Assembly: GCA_947313765.1 (NCBI GenBank)
Contig: CAMZNQ010000267.1
Location: forward strand, 1 to 16,803
DNA from: an uncultured Sulfurovum sp.
GTDB taxonomy: Bacteria; Campylobacterota; Campylobacteria; Campylobacterales; Sulfurovaceae
Length of the DNA stretch: 16,803 nucleotides
Direction of reading: 5' to 3'
The position numbers and the translations under genes are program-made. Of this stretch, positions 1 to 8,084 are shown in pieces. Position 1 is the stretch's first letter; each line of letters opens with the position of its first letter. The notes beneath the pieces were generated by a model. The model made no database searches. It saw only the letters and a list, made by a program, of their open reading frames with translations, and had not been told where the DNA came from.

Positions 1-2
1 TT

Positions 3-416
3 TCACGAGGAAATCAAGCCTATAAAGAGGGGCGTTACGTTGAGTTGTTGGGCAAACGTTTTGCAGGAAGTGTGACGGTTGGCTATTTCTCAAAGATGAT
101 AAGTGAGATGGAGGAGCAGTTTGGAAACCGAAGTAAAAATTCAGCAACAGGTGTGGACTTTAAAGCACTCTCCCACGCTGTAAGAGTCATAAGCGAAGTT
201 GAAGAGCTTGTAGATGATGGGTTTATTACCTTTCCTTTAAAAACTAGGGTCTATATTACCTCTATTAAAGAGGGAAATGAAACCCTTGAAGAGGTAATGG
301 ACTATTTAGATGTGAAGCTAGATGAGGTCAACCAAAAATTAGAGCAGAGCGATTTACCTCAAAAGAGTGATGAGGCGTTTATTGATGATTTTATTTTGGG
401 GTTGCTTGAGGGGTAA
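3..416 (+). CDS. Predicted nucleotidyltransferase (DNA polymerase beta superfamily, PF10127/COG3541-like), 3' part only
   Basis: The frame is open from the window's left edge, so the gene begins upstream and only its last 137 or so codons are here. A TTG at 45 is not a convincing start because the reading frame continues through it. The visible part looks like the helical C-terminal region of the RlaP/YcgL-type predicted nucleotidyltransferases: a K-A-L-S-H-A-V-R segment, then E-E-L, a G-x-I-T-F-P-L stretch, an I-K-E-G turn and a LEEV helix, ending in an acidic tail. The catalytic nucleotidyl-transfer motif (GS...DxD) would lie upstream and cannot be checked. Members of this family are linked to RNA repair or have no known role; the substrate is unknown. 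The gene converges on mfd with a 40-base gap, and its stop codon sits in a hairpin loop. The family call is from remembered sequence pattern only. Confidence 0.55.
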   Translation, partial: SRGNQAYKEGRYVELLGKRFAGSVTVGYFSKMISEMEEQFGNRSKNSATGVDFKALSHAVRVISEVEELVDDGFITFPLKTRVYITSIKEGNETLEEVMDYLDVKLDEVNQKLEQSDLPQKSDEAFIDDFILGLLEG

Positions 417-423
417 TCCCCTC
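408..423. terminator. GC-rich hairpin at the convergent gene ends
   Basis: A perfect 6-bp inverted repeat (GAGGGG / CCCCTC) with a 4-base loop lies at the convergent ends of the nucleotidyltransferase and mfd genes. The TAA stop of the plus-strand gene is at 414-416, inside the loop. Neither strand has a T-run after the stem, so this is not a canonical intrinsic terminator. It could act as a bidirectional 3'-end stabiliser or a weak terminator. Confidence 0.4.
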
Positions 424-456
424 TACCTTAACAAAAACAACTTTCCGAACTAAAAC

Positions 457-3444
457 CTATTTCCTCTTTAAATAACCCATAACAGAAGCTATCAAATCAT
501 CATCATCTCTACTGTATGCCTTAACCATTATACGTTCACGTCCATCAGCAAACTCAATAAATATCTTCTCTTTTGCATTGACTATTTTACTGATTTTTTG
601 CTCTTTAGCCAATACTTTCATAACCATAACATCTATAAATTGTCGAGAGATGGTATCTAATTTTCCAAATCGGTCTGCTATCTCTTGCTCTATCTCATAT
701 ACATCTCTTGTATTTTCAGATTGAGATAGACGGCGATATAGCTCAAGTCTCAATCTATCCTCCTCAATCAACTCCTCATTTAAGTAGGCATCAATGGTTA
801 ATTTTATATCTACTTGATGTTTATCATCTTCTGTTATATCTCCACTAAGCTCTTTTATGGCATCTTCTAACATTCTTAGATATAGAGAGTATCCTATCTG
901 TTTAATGTGTCCAGATTGAGCCTCTCCAATGATGTTTCCTCCACCACGAATCTCTAAATCATGAAATGCTAAAATAGCTCCAGAACCTAACTCTGAATGT
1001 GACTCTAAGGCTAAAAGTCGTTTTTTTGAATTTTCTGTTAAGAGTTCTTTATCTTCAACCATAAAGTAACAGTAACCCTCTTTTCCTCCACGTCCTACTC
1101 TACCTCGAAGTTGATGTAGGTCGGCAATTCCAAATTTATCTGCTCCATCTACTATCATTGTATTGGCTTGAGGCATGTGAATTCCTGACTCTACAATTGA
1201 TGTTGACAACATAACATCATACTCTCCTGCTTCAAACAGAGCCATATCCTCTTCTGTCTGTTTGGCTGATATTTTAGAGTGTAAAACAGAAATTCTAAGT
1301 TTTGGCATTAACTCTAAGAGTACTTTTCTCTTCTCCTCTATTTGAGCTATGGAGTTAAATACATAAAATATCTGCCCACCTCGTCTCATCTCTCGAACAA
1401 TAGCCTCTTTAATAATCTTCTCATCATAACTCTTTACAAATGTTCTTACGCCTTGACGCTCTACTGGTGGGGTCAATATTTCAGAAAATGTTTTAACAGA
1501 AGAGAGAGCCATATTTAAGGAGCGAGGAATAGGTGTAGCAGACATGGATAGAAGATGAAGATTAATTGCAATCTCTTTTAGTGCCTCTTTCTGTTTTACT
1601 CCAAATTTATGCTCTTCATCTATGATTATGAGTGCTAGATTTTTAAATTTTGCTTTAATTAGAGCATGAGTACCCACAACAATATCTACTCTTCCCTCTT
1701 CTAGCCCTTTTAAGAGAGATTTTTTCTCTTTAGCTGTTGTAAATCTATCAAGTTTACCTATCTTAATATCATATTTCTCAAAACGCTCTTTCATACTTTT
1801 AAAATGTTGAGAAGTTAAAAGAGTTGTAGGTGCAACCATCATAGATTGATAGCCATTTTTCCAAGCAATAAACATTCCATTCATAGCCACTTCTGTTTTA
1901 CCAAAACCAACATCAGCACTTAGAAGTCTATCCATTATCTTTCCAGATGCCATATCTTCTAGCATATGGTTTATCGCCTCTTCTTGGTCTTCTGTATGGG
2001 TAAAACCTGCTTGGCTCATAAATATCTGATGCTCTACTAAATCTCTTTTAAGTATAATCCCTTTTTTTAATAGACGTTGAGCTGAAAGGTTAATAATCTC
2101 AGAAGCAATAGCAAATAGTTTCTCTTTTACCTTTCCTTTGAGCCTTTTAAAACTTGCTTTACCCATCTTATCTAAAACAGGAAGACCTCCAGAGTCTGCC
2201 ACATAACGGTCTATAACATTTAGATTTTCAACTGGAATTAAAAGTGTGTCTTCATTTTGATATAGTATAACGACAAACTCACGGGTAGCACCAAGAATAA
2301 GCTCTTTTTGAATACCTTTAAATAGACCAACTCCATAATTTTCATGAACAACATAATCGCCAACTTTTAACTCATCTAAAATCATAGATGCTTTTTTTAC
2401 TTTTTTACGTTTTACAGCTCTATTTAGAGAGATTATAACCTCTCTATCTGATATTAAATTAACGATAATATCTTTATATACAAACTCCATATTTTCAAAA
2501 GAGTGCAACTCTGAACCACGAATAATAGACTCATTTTTAGCAATTAAAGTTATCTTTTTTTGAGAGTTTGATTTTATAATGGCATTTGGATTAATGGGTT
2601 GAAGTTCACGATACTTTTTAGCTTTGTCTATTTTAGATAAGTTAAAATCTTCTCTCTTTATCAATGGTTCATCTAAAGAGTAAATCTCTTCAAGCTCTTC
2701 ACTCATATTTGAGAGTAGTATGGGCTTAAATATTTTTAGGTAGTTCTCTGCAAACTCATTTAGATACCAAAATCCCAAAGAGTCAATATCTTTTACAAAA
2801 CTATCAAGAATACTCTCTTCTACTCTCTTAGTTAGGGATTGATGCTCTTCTCTATTTAGAGCTAAAAGTGCAGGAATAATCTCTATGGACTCCAACTCCT
2901 CTTTTTCACTTTTTTGAGTATCTAAGGAGAACTCTCTAATAGACTCTACCTCTTCATCAAAAAGAGATACTCTATAGGCTTCATCTCCTCCTAATGGAAA
3001 AATATCAATAATATCTCCACGAAATGAGACCTCTCCCTTTTGAGTCACAATATCTACAAAGTGGTATGACCAGTAGTAGAGAGTATCTTTTAACTCTTTT
3101 AGATTAATTGTAGAGGCAAACTCTATCTCAATAGTAGAAAAGTACTCTTTTTTAGGAAGTGGAAGGAGAAGTGTACGAATGGGAGATATTAGGATTCTCT
3201 TTTCTGAACAACCATAAAAAGCATGTAATGCCTCCATAAGTTCATATAATTCACTCTGAAAAGAGCGTAAATCATCTCCATAGCTAACTCTTATATTTGG
3301 TAAAACAAAAGGTTTGTAGTTTAGAAAAGATACAACATCAGCACTATTTTGAGCCTCTTTATCATTTTTACAGATAAAAAGCTCCCTATTATCATTGGAA
3401 ATATCTCTATTTTTAAGATATTCATAAATATCAGATTGGTTCAT
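457..3444 (-). CDS. mfd: Transcription-repair coupling factor Mfd
   Basis: Mfd is the ATP-driven DNA translocase that pushes stalled RNA polymerase off damaged DNA and recruits UvrA/UvrB. The protein has 995 residues, shorter than E. coli Mfd (about 1150). An N-terminal UvrB-like module covers roughly residues 1-240. The RNA polymerase-interaction domain is near 358-420 (VGDYVVHENYGVGLFKGI). The RecG-like motor follows: Walker A ADVGFGKT at 510-517, DEEH at 609-612, SATPIPRS at 635-642, and motif VI QLRGRVGRGG at 778-787. Then come the HDLEIRGGGNIIGEAQSG block (828-845) and the TRCF C-terminal domain to about 960. The ATG is preceded by an AAAGAG ribosome site. The gene is last in the minus-strand run, 22 bases after the bactofilin gene, as in Helicobacter. 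Walker A starts with Ala rather than Gly, which the P-loop consensus allows. Confidence 0.97.
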   Translation of the reverse strand: MNQSDIYEYLKNRDISNDNRELFICKNDKEAQNSADVVSFLNYKPFVLPNIRVSYGDDLRSFQSELYELMEALHAFYGCSEKRILISPIRTLLLPLPKKEYFSTIEIEFASTINLKELKDTLYYWSYHFVDIVTQKGEVSFRGDIIDIFPLGGDEAYRVSLFDEEVESIREFSLDTQKSEKEELESIEIIPALLALNREEHQSLTKRVEESILDSFVKDIDSLGFWYLNEFAENYLKIFKPILLSNMSEELEEIYSLDEPLIKREDFNLSKIDKAKKYRELQPINPNAIIKSNSQKKITLIAKNESIIRGSELHSFENMEFVYKDIIVNLISDREVIISLNRAVKRKKVKKASMILDELKVGDYVVHENYGVGLFKGIQKELILGATREFVVILYQNEDTLLIPVENLNVIDRYVADSGGLPVLDKMGKASFKRLKGKVKEKLFAIASEIINLSAQRLLKKGIILKRDLVEHQIFMSQAGFTHTEDQEEAINHMLEDMASGKIMDRLLSADVGFGKTEVAMNGMFIAWKNGYQSMMVAPTTLLTSQHFKSMKERFEKYDIKIGKLDRFTTAKEKKSLLKGLEEGRVDIVVGTHALIKAKFKNLALIIIDEEHKFGVKQKEALKEIAINLHLLSMSATPIPRSLNMALSSVKTFSEILTPPVERQGVRTFVKSYDEKIIKEAIVREMRRGGQIFYVFNSIAQIEEKRKVLLELMPKLRISVLHSKISAKQTEEDMALFEAGEYDVMLSTSIVESGIHMPQANTMIVDGADKFGIADLHQLRGRVGRGGKEGYCYFMVEDKELLTENSKKRLLALESHSELGSGAILAFHDLEIRGGGNIIGEAQSGHIKQIGYSLYLRMLEDAIKELSGDITEDDKHQVDIKLTIDAYLNEELIEEDRLRLELYRRLSQSENTRDVYEIEQEIADRFGKLDTISRQFIDVMVMKVLAKEQKISKIVNAKEKIFIEFADGRERIMVKAYSRDDDDLIASVMGYLKRK

Positions 3445-3466
3445 TTAACTCTTTTTTATTTGGTTT

Positions 3467-3883
3467 TTAATATCCTATTTTCTTAGGTTGAACAATATGT
3501 ACATCTGAAATATCTTGACGCTCAACTCTACCAGCAACAATTTTTGTCTCCCCTTCAAATACTGCATTTGGCTCAATAACTATATTATTAACTTTAACAT
3601 CTCCATATACCTTTCCATAAGGCATAATATCTATTACCTCTCCAGTAAAGTCACCATAAAACTCTCCAGATACTAACAGTTTTGCAGCTTGTATCTCTCC
3701 TCTAACTCTACCACTTTTCCCAACTACAACTTCTGCTTGAGAGATAATAACTCCCTCAAACTCTCCATTTAGAAGAATATTTCCCTCACACCTAATCTCA
3801 CCCTTAATTGATGTACCAGGGGTAATAATACTTGCTGAACTAACCTTTTTTGTACTCTTTTTCTTTCTACCAAAAAATGCCAT
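3467..3883 (-). CDS. ccmA: Bactofilin (CcmA-like) cell-shape cytoskeletal protein
   Basis: This is a small cytosolic beta-helical polymer protein of 138 residues. After a basic N-terminus (MAFFGRKKKSTKK) the body, about residues 18-118, shows the bactofilin pattern of short repeated turns with regularly spaced Gly and hydrophobic residues: GTSIKGEIRCEGNILLNGEFEG, then GKSGRVRGEIQAAKLLVSGEFYGDF, then MPYGKVYGDVKVNNIVIEP. In H. pylori the homologue CcmA works with the M23 endopeptidases Csd1 and Csd2 to set helical cell shape, and the genes sit together between folC and mfd. Here folC and mfd flank the gene but no peptidase gene is present. The ATG has a good AAAGGA ribosome site 6 bases upstream. 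Do not confuse this gene with the cytochrome c maturation gene also called ccmA. Confidence 0.93.
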   Translation of the reverse strand: MAFFGRKKKSTKKVSSASIITPGTSIKGEIRCEGNILLNGEFEGVIISQAEVVVGKSGRVRGEIQAAKLLVSGEFYGDFTGEVIDIMPYGKVYGDVKVNNIVIEPNAVFEGETKIVAGRVERQDISDVHIVQPKKIGY

Positions 3884-3927
3884 TGTTTATCCTTTGAAAT
3901 TCTTTTATATATTATTATATCGTATTA

Positions 3928-5109
3928 TTATTGATTTTTAATATTATATTTTATCTTATTTAAAAATGCCTCTATTACATAGAATGACCCAAATATAAAA
4001 TATCTATTATCTCTATCTAAAGATGAAAATTTACTATACTCTATCTTTAATCTATCTAAAACATCTGTTAGTTTATGGAACTCTATAGCTCTATTGCTAT
4101 CAATATCAACAATCTCAACCCACTTTACTAATGGTTTAAAACGTTTTAGAATAGCCTCATAATCTTTATCATCTAAACTGTTATATACTAAGATGACCTT
4201 CTCTTTAGGATATTTTTTCTCTAATGCCTCAACTAAAACCTCTGTTGCTAAGAGATTATGCCCTACATCAATGGTTACATTTGGAGCAATCTCATAGAAA
4301 CGACCAAAAAGAGTAACCTTTTGCAAACTATCTAAAGAGTAAGGTAGATTTAAAATATCTAATGCTTTTAAAGCTAGTTTTGTATTCTCGTATAGATAGT
4401 ATGCCCAATTTAGTTTTTTAGTTATCTCCAATATAGTTCTATCCTCTCTTTTATCTAAGAGGTAAAGTTTTGTACTCTTTTTATGAGATATATTTTTTGC
4501 AATCTCATAAACCTCATCATATATCTGAACTCCAACAACTACTCTCTTAGTAATGGAGTTTAATTTAGTTGTGGCAATATCTCTAATTGTATCTCCTAAA
4601 AAACTTTGATGGTCTAAGCCAATTGGAGTAATAACAGAAAGCTCTTTCTCTATTACATTGGTTGCATCAAACTCTCCACCTAATCCTGCCTCCAATATAA
4701 GAACATCAAGATTTTGAGTTGCTACAAATGATAATAGGGTAGTATATTCAAAATAGCTCAATGATTCACTAACCTCTTTCCCTAAAATAGAGTAGAGTCT
4801 ACTGTGTGCCTTCTCTAGTTTATCATCTGAAATATCCTCTCCATCTATCCATATACGCTCATTAAATTTTAATATGTGTGGAGAAGAGAAGTGACCTACC
4901 TTTATATTATCGTTTTCATTTAGAAGAGTTGCCATAACTCTACCTGTACTACCCTTTCCATTTGTTCCTACAATATGGATAACTGTAGGTCTTGATATTT
5001 CTGATTTTAAAATATCATAAGCTCTATATACCCTTTTATGGTCAATCTCTTTATAGTAGAGAGGCTTCTCTTCTATGAATTCTGTGAATGTTGGACTATT
5101 TTTTAACAT
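3928..5109 (-). CDS. folC: Bifunctional dihydrofolate synthase / folylpolyglutamate synthase
   Basis: FolC is a cytosolic ATP-dependent ligase that joins dihydropteroate to glutamate and then lengthens the glutamate tail of folates. The Mur-ligase-type P-loop GTNGKGSTG is about 48 residues in, followed by HFSSPHILKFNERI, the EAGLGGEFDATNVI block, an FGRFYEI segment and a DVGHN motif in place of the more common DGAHN. I chose the ATG at 5109 (about 393 residues) because an AAAAGG ribosome site precedes it and relatives begin shortly before the FIEEKPLYYKEID segment. It overlaps lptE by 14 bases. An upstream in-frame ATG at 5148 would add 13 residues, has AAAGG six bases before it, and cannot be excluded; it would overlap lptE by 53 bases. 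The lptE-folC order is usual in Campylobacterota. Confidence 0.95.
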   Translation of the reverse strand: MLKNSPTFTEFIEEKPLYYKEIDHKRVYRAYDILKSEISRPTVIHIVGTNGKGSTGRVMATLLNENDNIKVGHFSSPHILKFNERIWIDGEDISDDKLEKAHSRLYSILGKEVSESLSYFEYTTLLSFVATQNLDVLILEAGLGGEFDATNVIEKELSVITPIGLDHQSFLGDTIRDIATTKLNSITKRVVVGVQIYDEVYEIAKNISHKKSTKLYLLDKREDRTILEITKKLNWAYYLYENTKLALKALDILNLPYSLDSLQKVTLFGRFYEIAPNVTIDVGHNLLATEVLVEALEKKYPKEKVILVYNSLDDKDYEAILKRFKPLVKWVEIVDIDSNRAIEFHKLTDVLDRLKIEYSKFSSLDRDNRYFIFGSFYVIEAFLNKIKYNIKNQ

Positions 5110-5605
5110 TAAATAAACCTTTTGCAGAGAGGTATGAGATAAACTCATCTAGTGCCTTTAGAGAGCCTTGTTCAATCGCTTTAAATCTTAAATTATTTGA
5201 GATAATTGCTGATGGTCGGATAGGAAACTCATAGTGTCCAACAATCAAACGCTCCTCTCTTTTTTTCTCTTTTTCAAAAATAAAATTGAGAGTAATATTT
5301 GCTTGATAGTAGACTACATATCCATTACGATTATATTGTAAAGGTCTAAATTTAATTGATTTATAGGATAATTTAATAGCACTATCTGCATCTTCTCTCT
5401 TTGTAGTTTGACTCTTTAAACGGCTATATAATGCTCTATTTAGAGCATCTTTAATTAAAATAGCATTTTGTGGGTCAGATAGAGATACCTCTACTTTAGT
5501 ATAGACTTTTTCTCCTACTATTTTTTTACTATAGTAAGAAGATGGCTTATATCCACAAGAGTTTAAAAAAAGAAGCATAGAAGAGATTAAAAATACTTTT
5601 TTCAC
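5096..5605 (-). CDS. lptE: LptE-like outer-membrane LPS-assembly lipoprotein
   Basis: LptE plugs the LptD barrel that inserts lipopolysaccharide into the outer membrane. This protein of about 169 residues has a lipoprotein signal peptide: a KK n-region, the hydrophobic stretch VFLISSMLLFL, and lipobox L-N-S-C followed by GYKPSS. The mature part has the LptE-like pattern YSKKIVGEKVYTKVEVSLSDPQNAILIKDALNRAL split across the first third, then alternating beta strands. I prefer the GTG at 5605 (giving a usual M-K-K start), which overlaps the ung stop by one base (TAGTG). A second GTG at 5617 would add four residues. LptE sequences are poorly conserved, so the call rests on the lipobox, the size and the position beside folC, as in Helicobacter and Campylobacter. 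A LptF-like permease of the same transport machine lies upstream in the same run. Confidence 0.78.
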   Translation of the reverse strand: MKKVFLISSMLLFLNSCGYKPSSYYSKKIVGEKVYTKVEVSLSDPQNAILIKDALNRALYSRLKSQTTKREDADSAIKLSYKSIKFRPLQYNRNGYVVYYQANITLNFIFEKEKKREERLIVGHYEFPIRPSAIISNNLRFKAIEQGSLKALDEFISYLSAKGLFNVKK

Positions 5606-6285
5606 TATAATTTCCACTCTATCTCTTTTTTACCAAAACTTTTTAGATAGTTGTTTGTTCTTGAAAATGGTTTAGAACCCCAAAAACCACGATATGCAGA
5701 TAGAGGAGAGGGGTGTGCAGATTTAATAATGAGATGTCTATTTGAATCAATAGAAACTCCTTTTTTTTGTGCATAAGCACCCCATAAGATAAAGACTATA
5801 TTTTGACAATCTCTATTTATAATCTCTATTACTTTATCTGTAAACTTTTCCCAGCCATGTCCTGCATGAGAGTTTGATTTTCCTGCTTCAACAGTCAAGA
5901 CTGAATTTAAGAGTAAAATACCCTGTTCTGCCCAAGATTGTAGATATGGTGTGTGAAAATTATCAACTCCCAAATCATCTTTTAACTCTTTATATATATT
6001 TATTAATGATTTAGGTAGAGGAGTAACATCTGGTAGTGCTGAAAAGCATAGTCCATGAGCATGACCAACTGTTGGGTATGGGTCTTGTCCCAATATCACT
6101 ACCTTTACTTTCTCTAAAGGTGTAGAGTTTAAAGCGTTAAACCAAAGAGAGGCTTTTGGTAGAATCTTTTTTCCAAACTCTCTCTCTCTTATGAGAAAAC
6201 TCTTTAGCTCTTTCATATACTCTTTTTCAAATTCATCTTCAAGTTGAGCTAACCATGAAGATTCTAAAATTATACTATTTTTCAT
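5605..6285 (-). CDS. ung: Uracil-DNA glycosylase (family 1)
   Basis: Ung removes uracil from DNA as the first step of base excision repair. At 226 residues it has the normal family size. The water-activating motif GQDPYP is at 66-71 with catalytic Asp68 (the residue after GQDPY is Pro where E. coli has His). GLCFS forms the uracil pocket, LLLNSVLTVE lies near 125, the ILWGAYAQ strand is near 167, and the DNA-intercalation motif HPSPLSAYRGF carries the catalytic His near 191. The ATG has no ribosome site. Instead an extended -10 element (TGCTATAAT) ends six bases before it, so the transcript probably starts at or next to the start codon. The last base of its TAG is shared with the GTG of lptE. 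Confidence 0.97.
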   Translation of the reverse strand: MKNSIILESSWLAQLEDEFEKEYMKELKSFLIREREFGKKILPKASLWFNALNSTPLEKVKVVILGQDPYPTVGHAHGLCFSALPDVTPLPKSLINIYKELKDDLGVDNFHTPYLQSWAEQGILLLNSVLTVEAGKSNSHAGHGWEKFTDKVIEIINRDCQNIVFILWGAYAQKKGVSIDSNRHLIIKSAHPSPLSAYRGFWGSKPFSRTNNYLKSFGKKEIEWKL

Positions 6286-6291
6286 GATTGA

Positions 6292-6317
6292 ATTATAGCA
6301 TAACGATATTGATAGTC
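6292..6317 (-). promoter_or_regulatory. Candidate promoter for ung-lptE-folC-ccmA-mfd; leaderless start
   Basis: On the minus strand, TGCTATAAT (6300 down to 6292) is a perfect extended -10 element. A possible -35 TGGACT, 4 of 6 to consensus, lies 16 bases upstream (6317-6312), just past the truA stop. Transcription would be expected to begin 6-8 bases after the -10, which is the ung ATG at 6285. This would let the lower half of the run be expressed separately from uppS-truA. Confidence 0.55.
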
Positions 6318-6324
6318 CACCCCA

Positions 6325-7053
6325 TTAATATATAACTCTAGCTAGATATAATCCCATAGGAGGAGCAGGTTTACTCATACTTTTCTTCTCATTTTTAAGT
6401 TGTCTCTTTAGCTCTTCTAAACTCCAATCATCTAAAGCTACTCTCATTGCCCCCTCTATCATCATTCTTACTTGTGAACGTAAAAAGCCATTGGCTTCAA
6501 AGTAGATAATGTGACACTTTTTATACTCTCTATAGTATGCCCTATATATGGTACGAATATTTGTATCTGTAACACTACCTGTTTTGATGAAATTAGAAAA
6601 ATCATGTTCCCCTTCAAAGCACTTTAGAGCTTTAATGAGGAGTTCTTTTTTAAATGGAGGGTAGTAAGATATATGGTTTTGCTCAAAAATAGAGGGCTTC
6701 TTGGTTTTAAAGATGTAGCGATATAGCCTCTTTTTTGCTGAAAACCGTGAATGAAAATCATCTGATACAAAAGAGATATGTTTAAAATGGATATATTTTA
6801 GTTTTTGATTTAGAACTCTTTTTAGTTTTGATAGGTCACTCCAAAATGGTGGAATGTTAAAATCTATTACTTGTCCTGTGGCATGAACTCCTGCATCTGT
6901 TCTTCCACTTCCTCTAATGCTATCTTTGATTCCTAAAGAGTTTAGAGCCTTTTCAATCTCTCCTGTAATGGTATTGGTTGTACTTTTCTGTTTTTGAAAA
7001 CCCTTAAAATATCCACCATCATAGGCGATAACTGCTTTAACTCTTCTCTCCAT
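6325..7053 (-). CDS. truA: tRNA pseudouridine(38-40) synthase TruA
   Basis: TruA turns uridines 38-40 in the anticodon arm of many tRNAs into pseudouridine. The 242-residue protein has the diagnostic catalytic block RGSGRTDAGVHATGQ at 47-61, with Asp53 as the nucleophile. The N-terminal AYDGGYFKGFQKQ strand follows the family pattern (usual W replaced by K-G-F). Near the C-terminus are the YFEANGFLRSQVRMM motif, which positions the substrate base, and the closing PAPPMGLYLARVIY. The ATG overlaps the stop of the upstream permease gene by one base (TAATG), so translation is probably coupled. The truA stop is followed after 39 bases by ung, with a candidate promoter in that gap. Confidence 0.97.
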   Translation of the reverse strand: MERRVKAVIAYDGGYFKGFQKQKSTTNTITGEIEKALNSLGIKDSIRGSGRTDAGVHATGQVIDFNIPPFWSDLSKLKRVLNQKLKYIHFKHISFVSDDFHSRFSAKKRLYRYIFKTKKPSIFEQNHISYYPPFKKELLIKALKCFEGEHDFSNFIKTGSVTDTNIRTIYRAYYREYKKCHIIYFEANGFLRSQVRMMIEGAMRVALDDWSLEELKRQLKNEKKSMSKPAPPMGLYLARVIY

Positions 7054-8084
7054 TAAAAGAGCCTTTGAACATTTTTTCTAAATAGAACAACTCCAATGAT
7101 AAAGGTAAAGATAATAGATATTAGTAGTGTTATGGGAGTTCCACTCTTCTCTAGTAGAGTAGCAACGGCATATATTCCAATTGTTGTGACTCCTAAGACT
7201 TGATAGGCATAATTTTTTTGGTAACGAGGGTTAATAATTGAGAAAGAGGCTACAATATATAGTGTTATTATGGGAATTAAAGATAGGTAGATAAAAAGTA
7301 GTATTCTCCCTGTTCTCCATGTTTTTGATAGCTCTGTCCAGTATTGGATTATGTTTGTGTAAGTAAACTCTTTGCTAGATAGGGTTTGAAATAGTTGCAT
7401 CTGTTCATAGTTAATCTCTTTTAGATTATCTTTTCCAAATGTATATCCAGAGCCACTATTTAGCGTTAAGGTTACTAACGCGTTATGATTATTGATTGTT
7501 GCACTTTTTGCCATAAAGAGTTGGTCGCTATGGTCTTTATCTTTGTTGTAGATGACAACATCTTTTAGTGTTTTACCATCTTTCTCTTTTACATATACAA
7601 AAAGATTTCCAAACTTTTGACCTAGTTTAGAGGGGTTGATGTTTACTTGTGCTTGAGATGCCTTTTGCTGTTTAAATAGTTTAAACTGCTGTTTTGTTTT
7701 TGGCATTAGACCTAAAGAGATAATAAGTAGTAAAATAGAGAATAGAGATGCAATAAAGAGTAGACGATACATAATAGATTTTGCTGGAGTACCTAGAGCA
7801 AATAGAGCCATAAGCTCATTCTCTGTTGATAGGCGTAAAAGTGTCATAACTGTAGCTACTAAAAAAGATACTGGTATGATGTAAAATAGAATAGATGGGA
7901 TATTGTATGAGAAGAGTTGAATCATCTCCATGAAATTTATATGTATTGATGAGGTTAGTGCAGATATTTTTATGATAAACACTAAAGAACCTATAAAAAA
8001 TAGGGGTAAGAATATTGTTAGAAAAGAGCTTGTAAAGTTTACTGATAGATAGCCACCAATGGTGATTTTTTTACTCTTAGCCAT
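7053..8084 (-). CDS. lptF: LptF/LptG-family LPS export permease
   Basis: This 343-residue inner-membrane protein belongs to the YjgP/YjgQ family, whose two members pair with the ATPase LptB to extract lipopolysaccharide from the inner membrane. The layout is typical: three N-terminal membrane segments (about residues 17-40, 60-83, 104-126), a periplasmic beta-jellyroll domain (about 130-255, with the FGNLFVYVKEKDGKTLKDVVIY strands), and three C-terminal membrane segments (about 259-281, 289-310, 314-333). The cytosolic segment TENELMALFALGTP between segments 2 and 3 matches the coupling-helix region that contacts LptB. Campylobacterota carry two paralogues; I assign LptF over LptG only tentatively. 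The start overlaps the prepilin peptidase stop by eight bases, and lptE is four genes down the same run. Confidence 0.85.
   Translation of the reverse strand: MAKSKKITIGGYLSVNFTSSFLTIFLPLFFIGSLVFIIKISALTSSIHINFMEMIQLFSYNIPSILFYIIPVSFLVATVMTLLRLSTENELMALFALGTPAKSIMYRLLFIASLFSILLLIISLGLMPKTKQQFKLFKQQKASQAQVNINPSKLGQKFGNLFVYVKEKDGKTLKDVVIYNKDKDHSDQLFMAKSATINNHNALVTLTLNSGSGYTFGKDNLKEINYEQMQLFQTLSSKEFTYTNIIQYWTELSKTWRTGRILLFIYLSLIPIITLYIVASFSIINPRYQKNYAYQVLGVTTIGIYAVATLLEKSGTPITLLISIIFTFIIGVVLFRKNVQRLF

Noticed and set aside
1900..1930. Mfd Walker A begins with Ala (ADVGFGKT) in place of the usual Gly.
   Set aside because: The P-loop consensus allows Ala or Gly at that position, and all other motor motifs are intact, so it is not a sign of lost activity.
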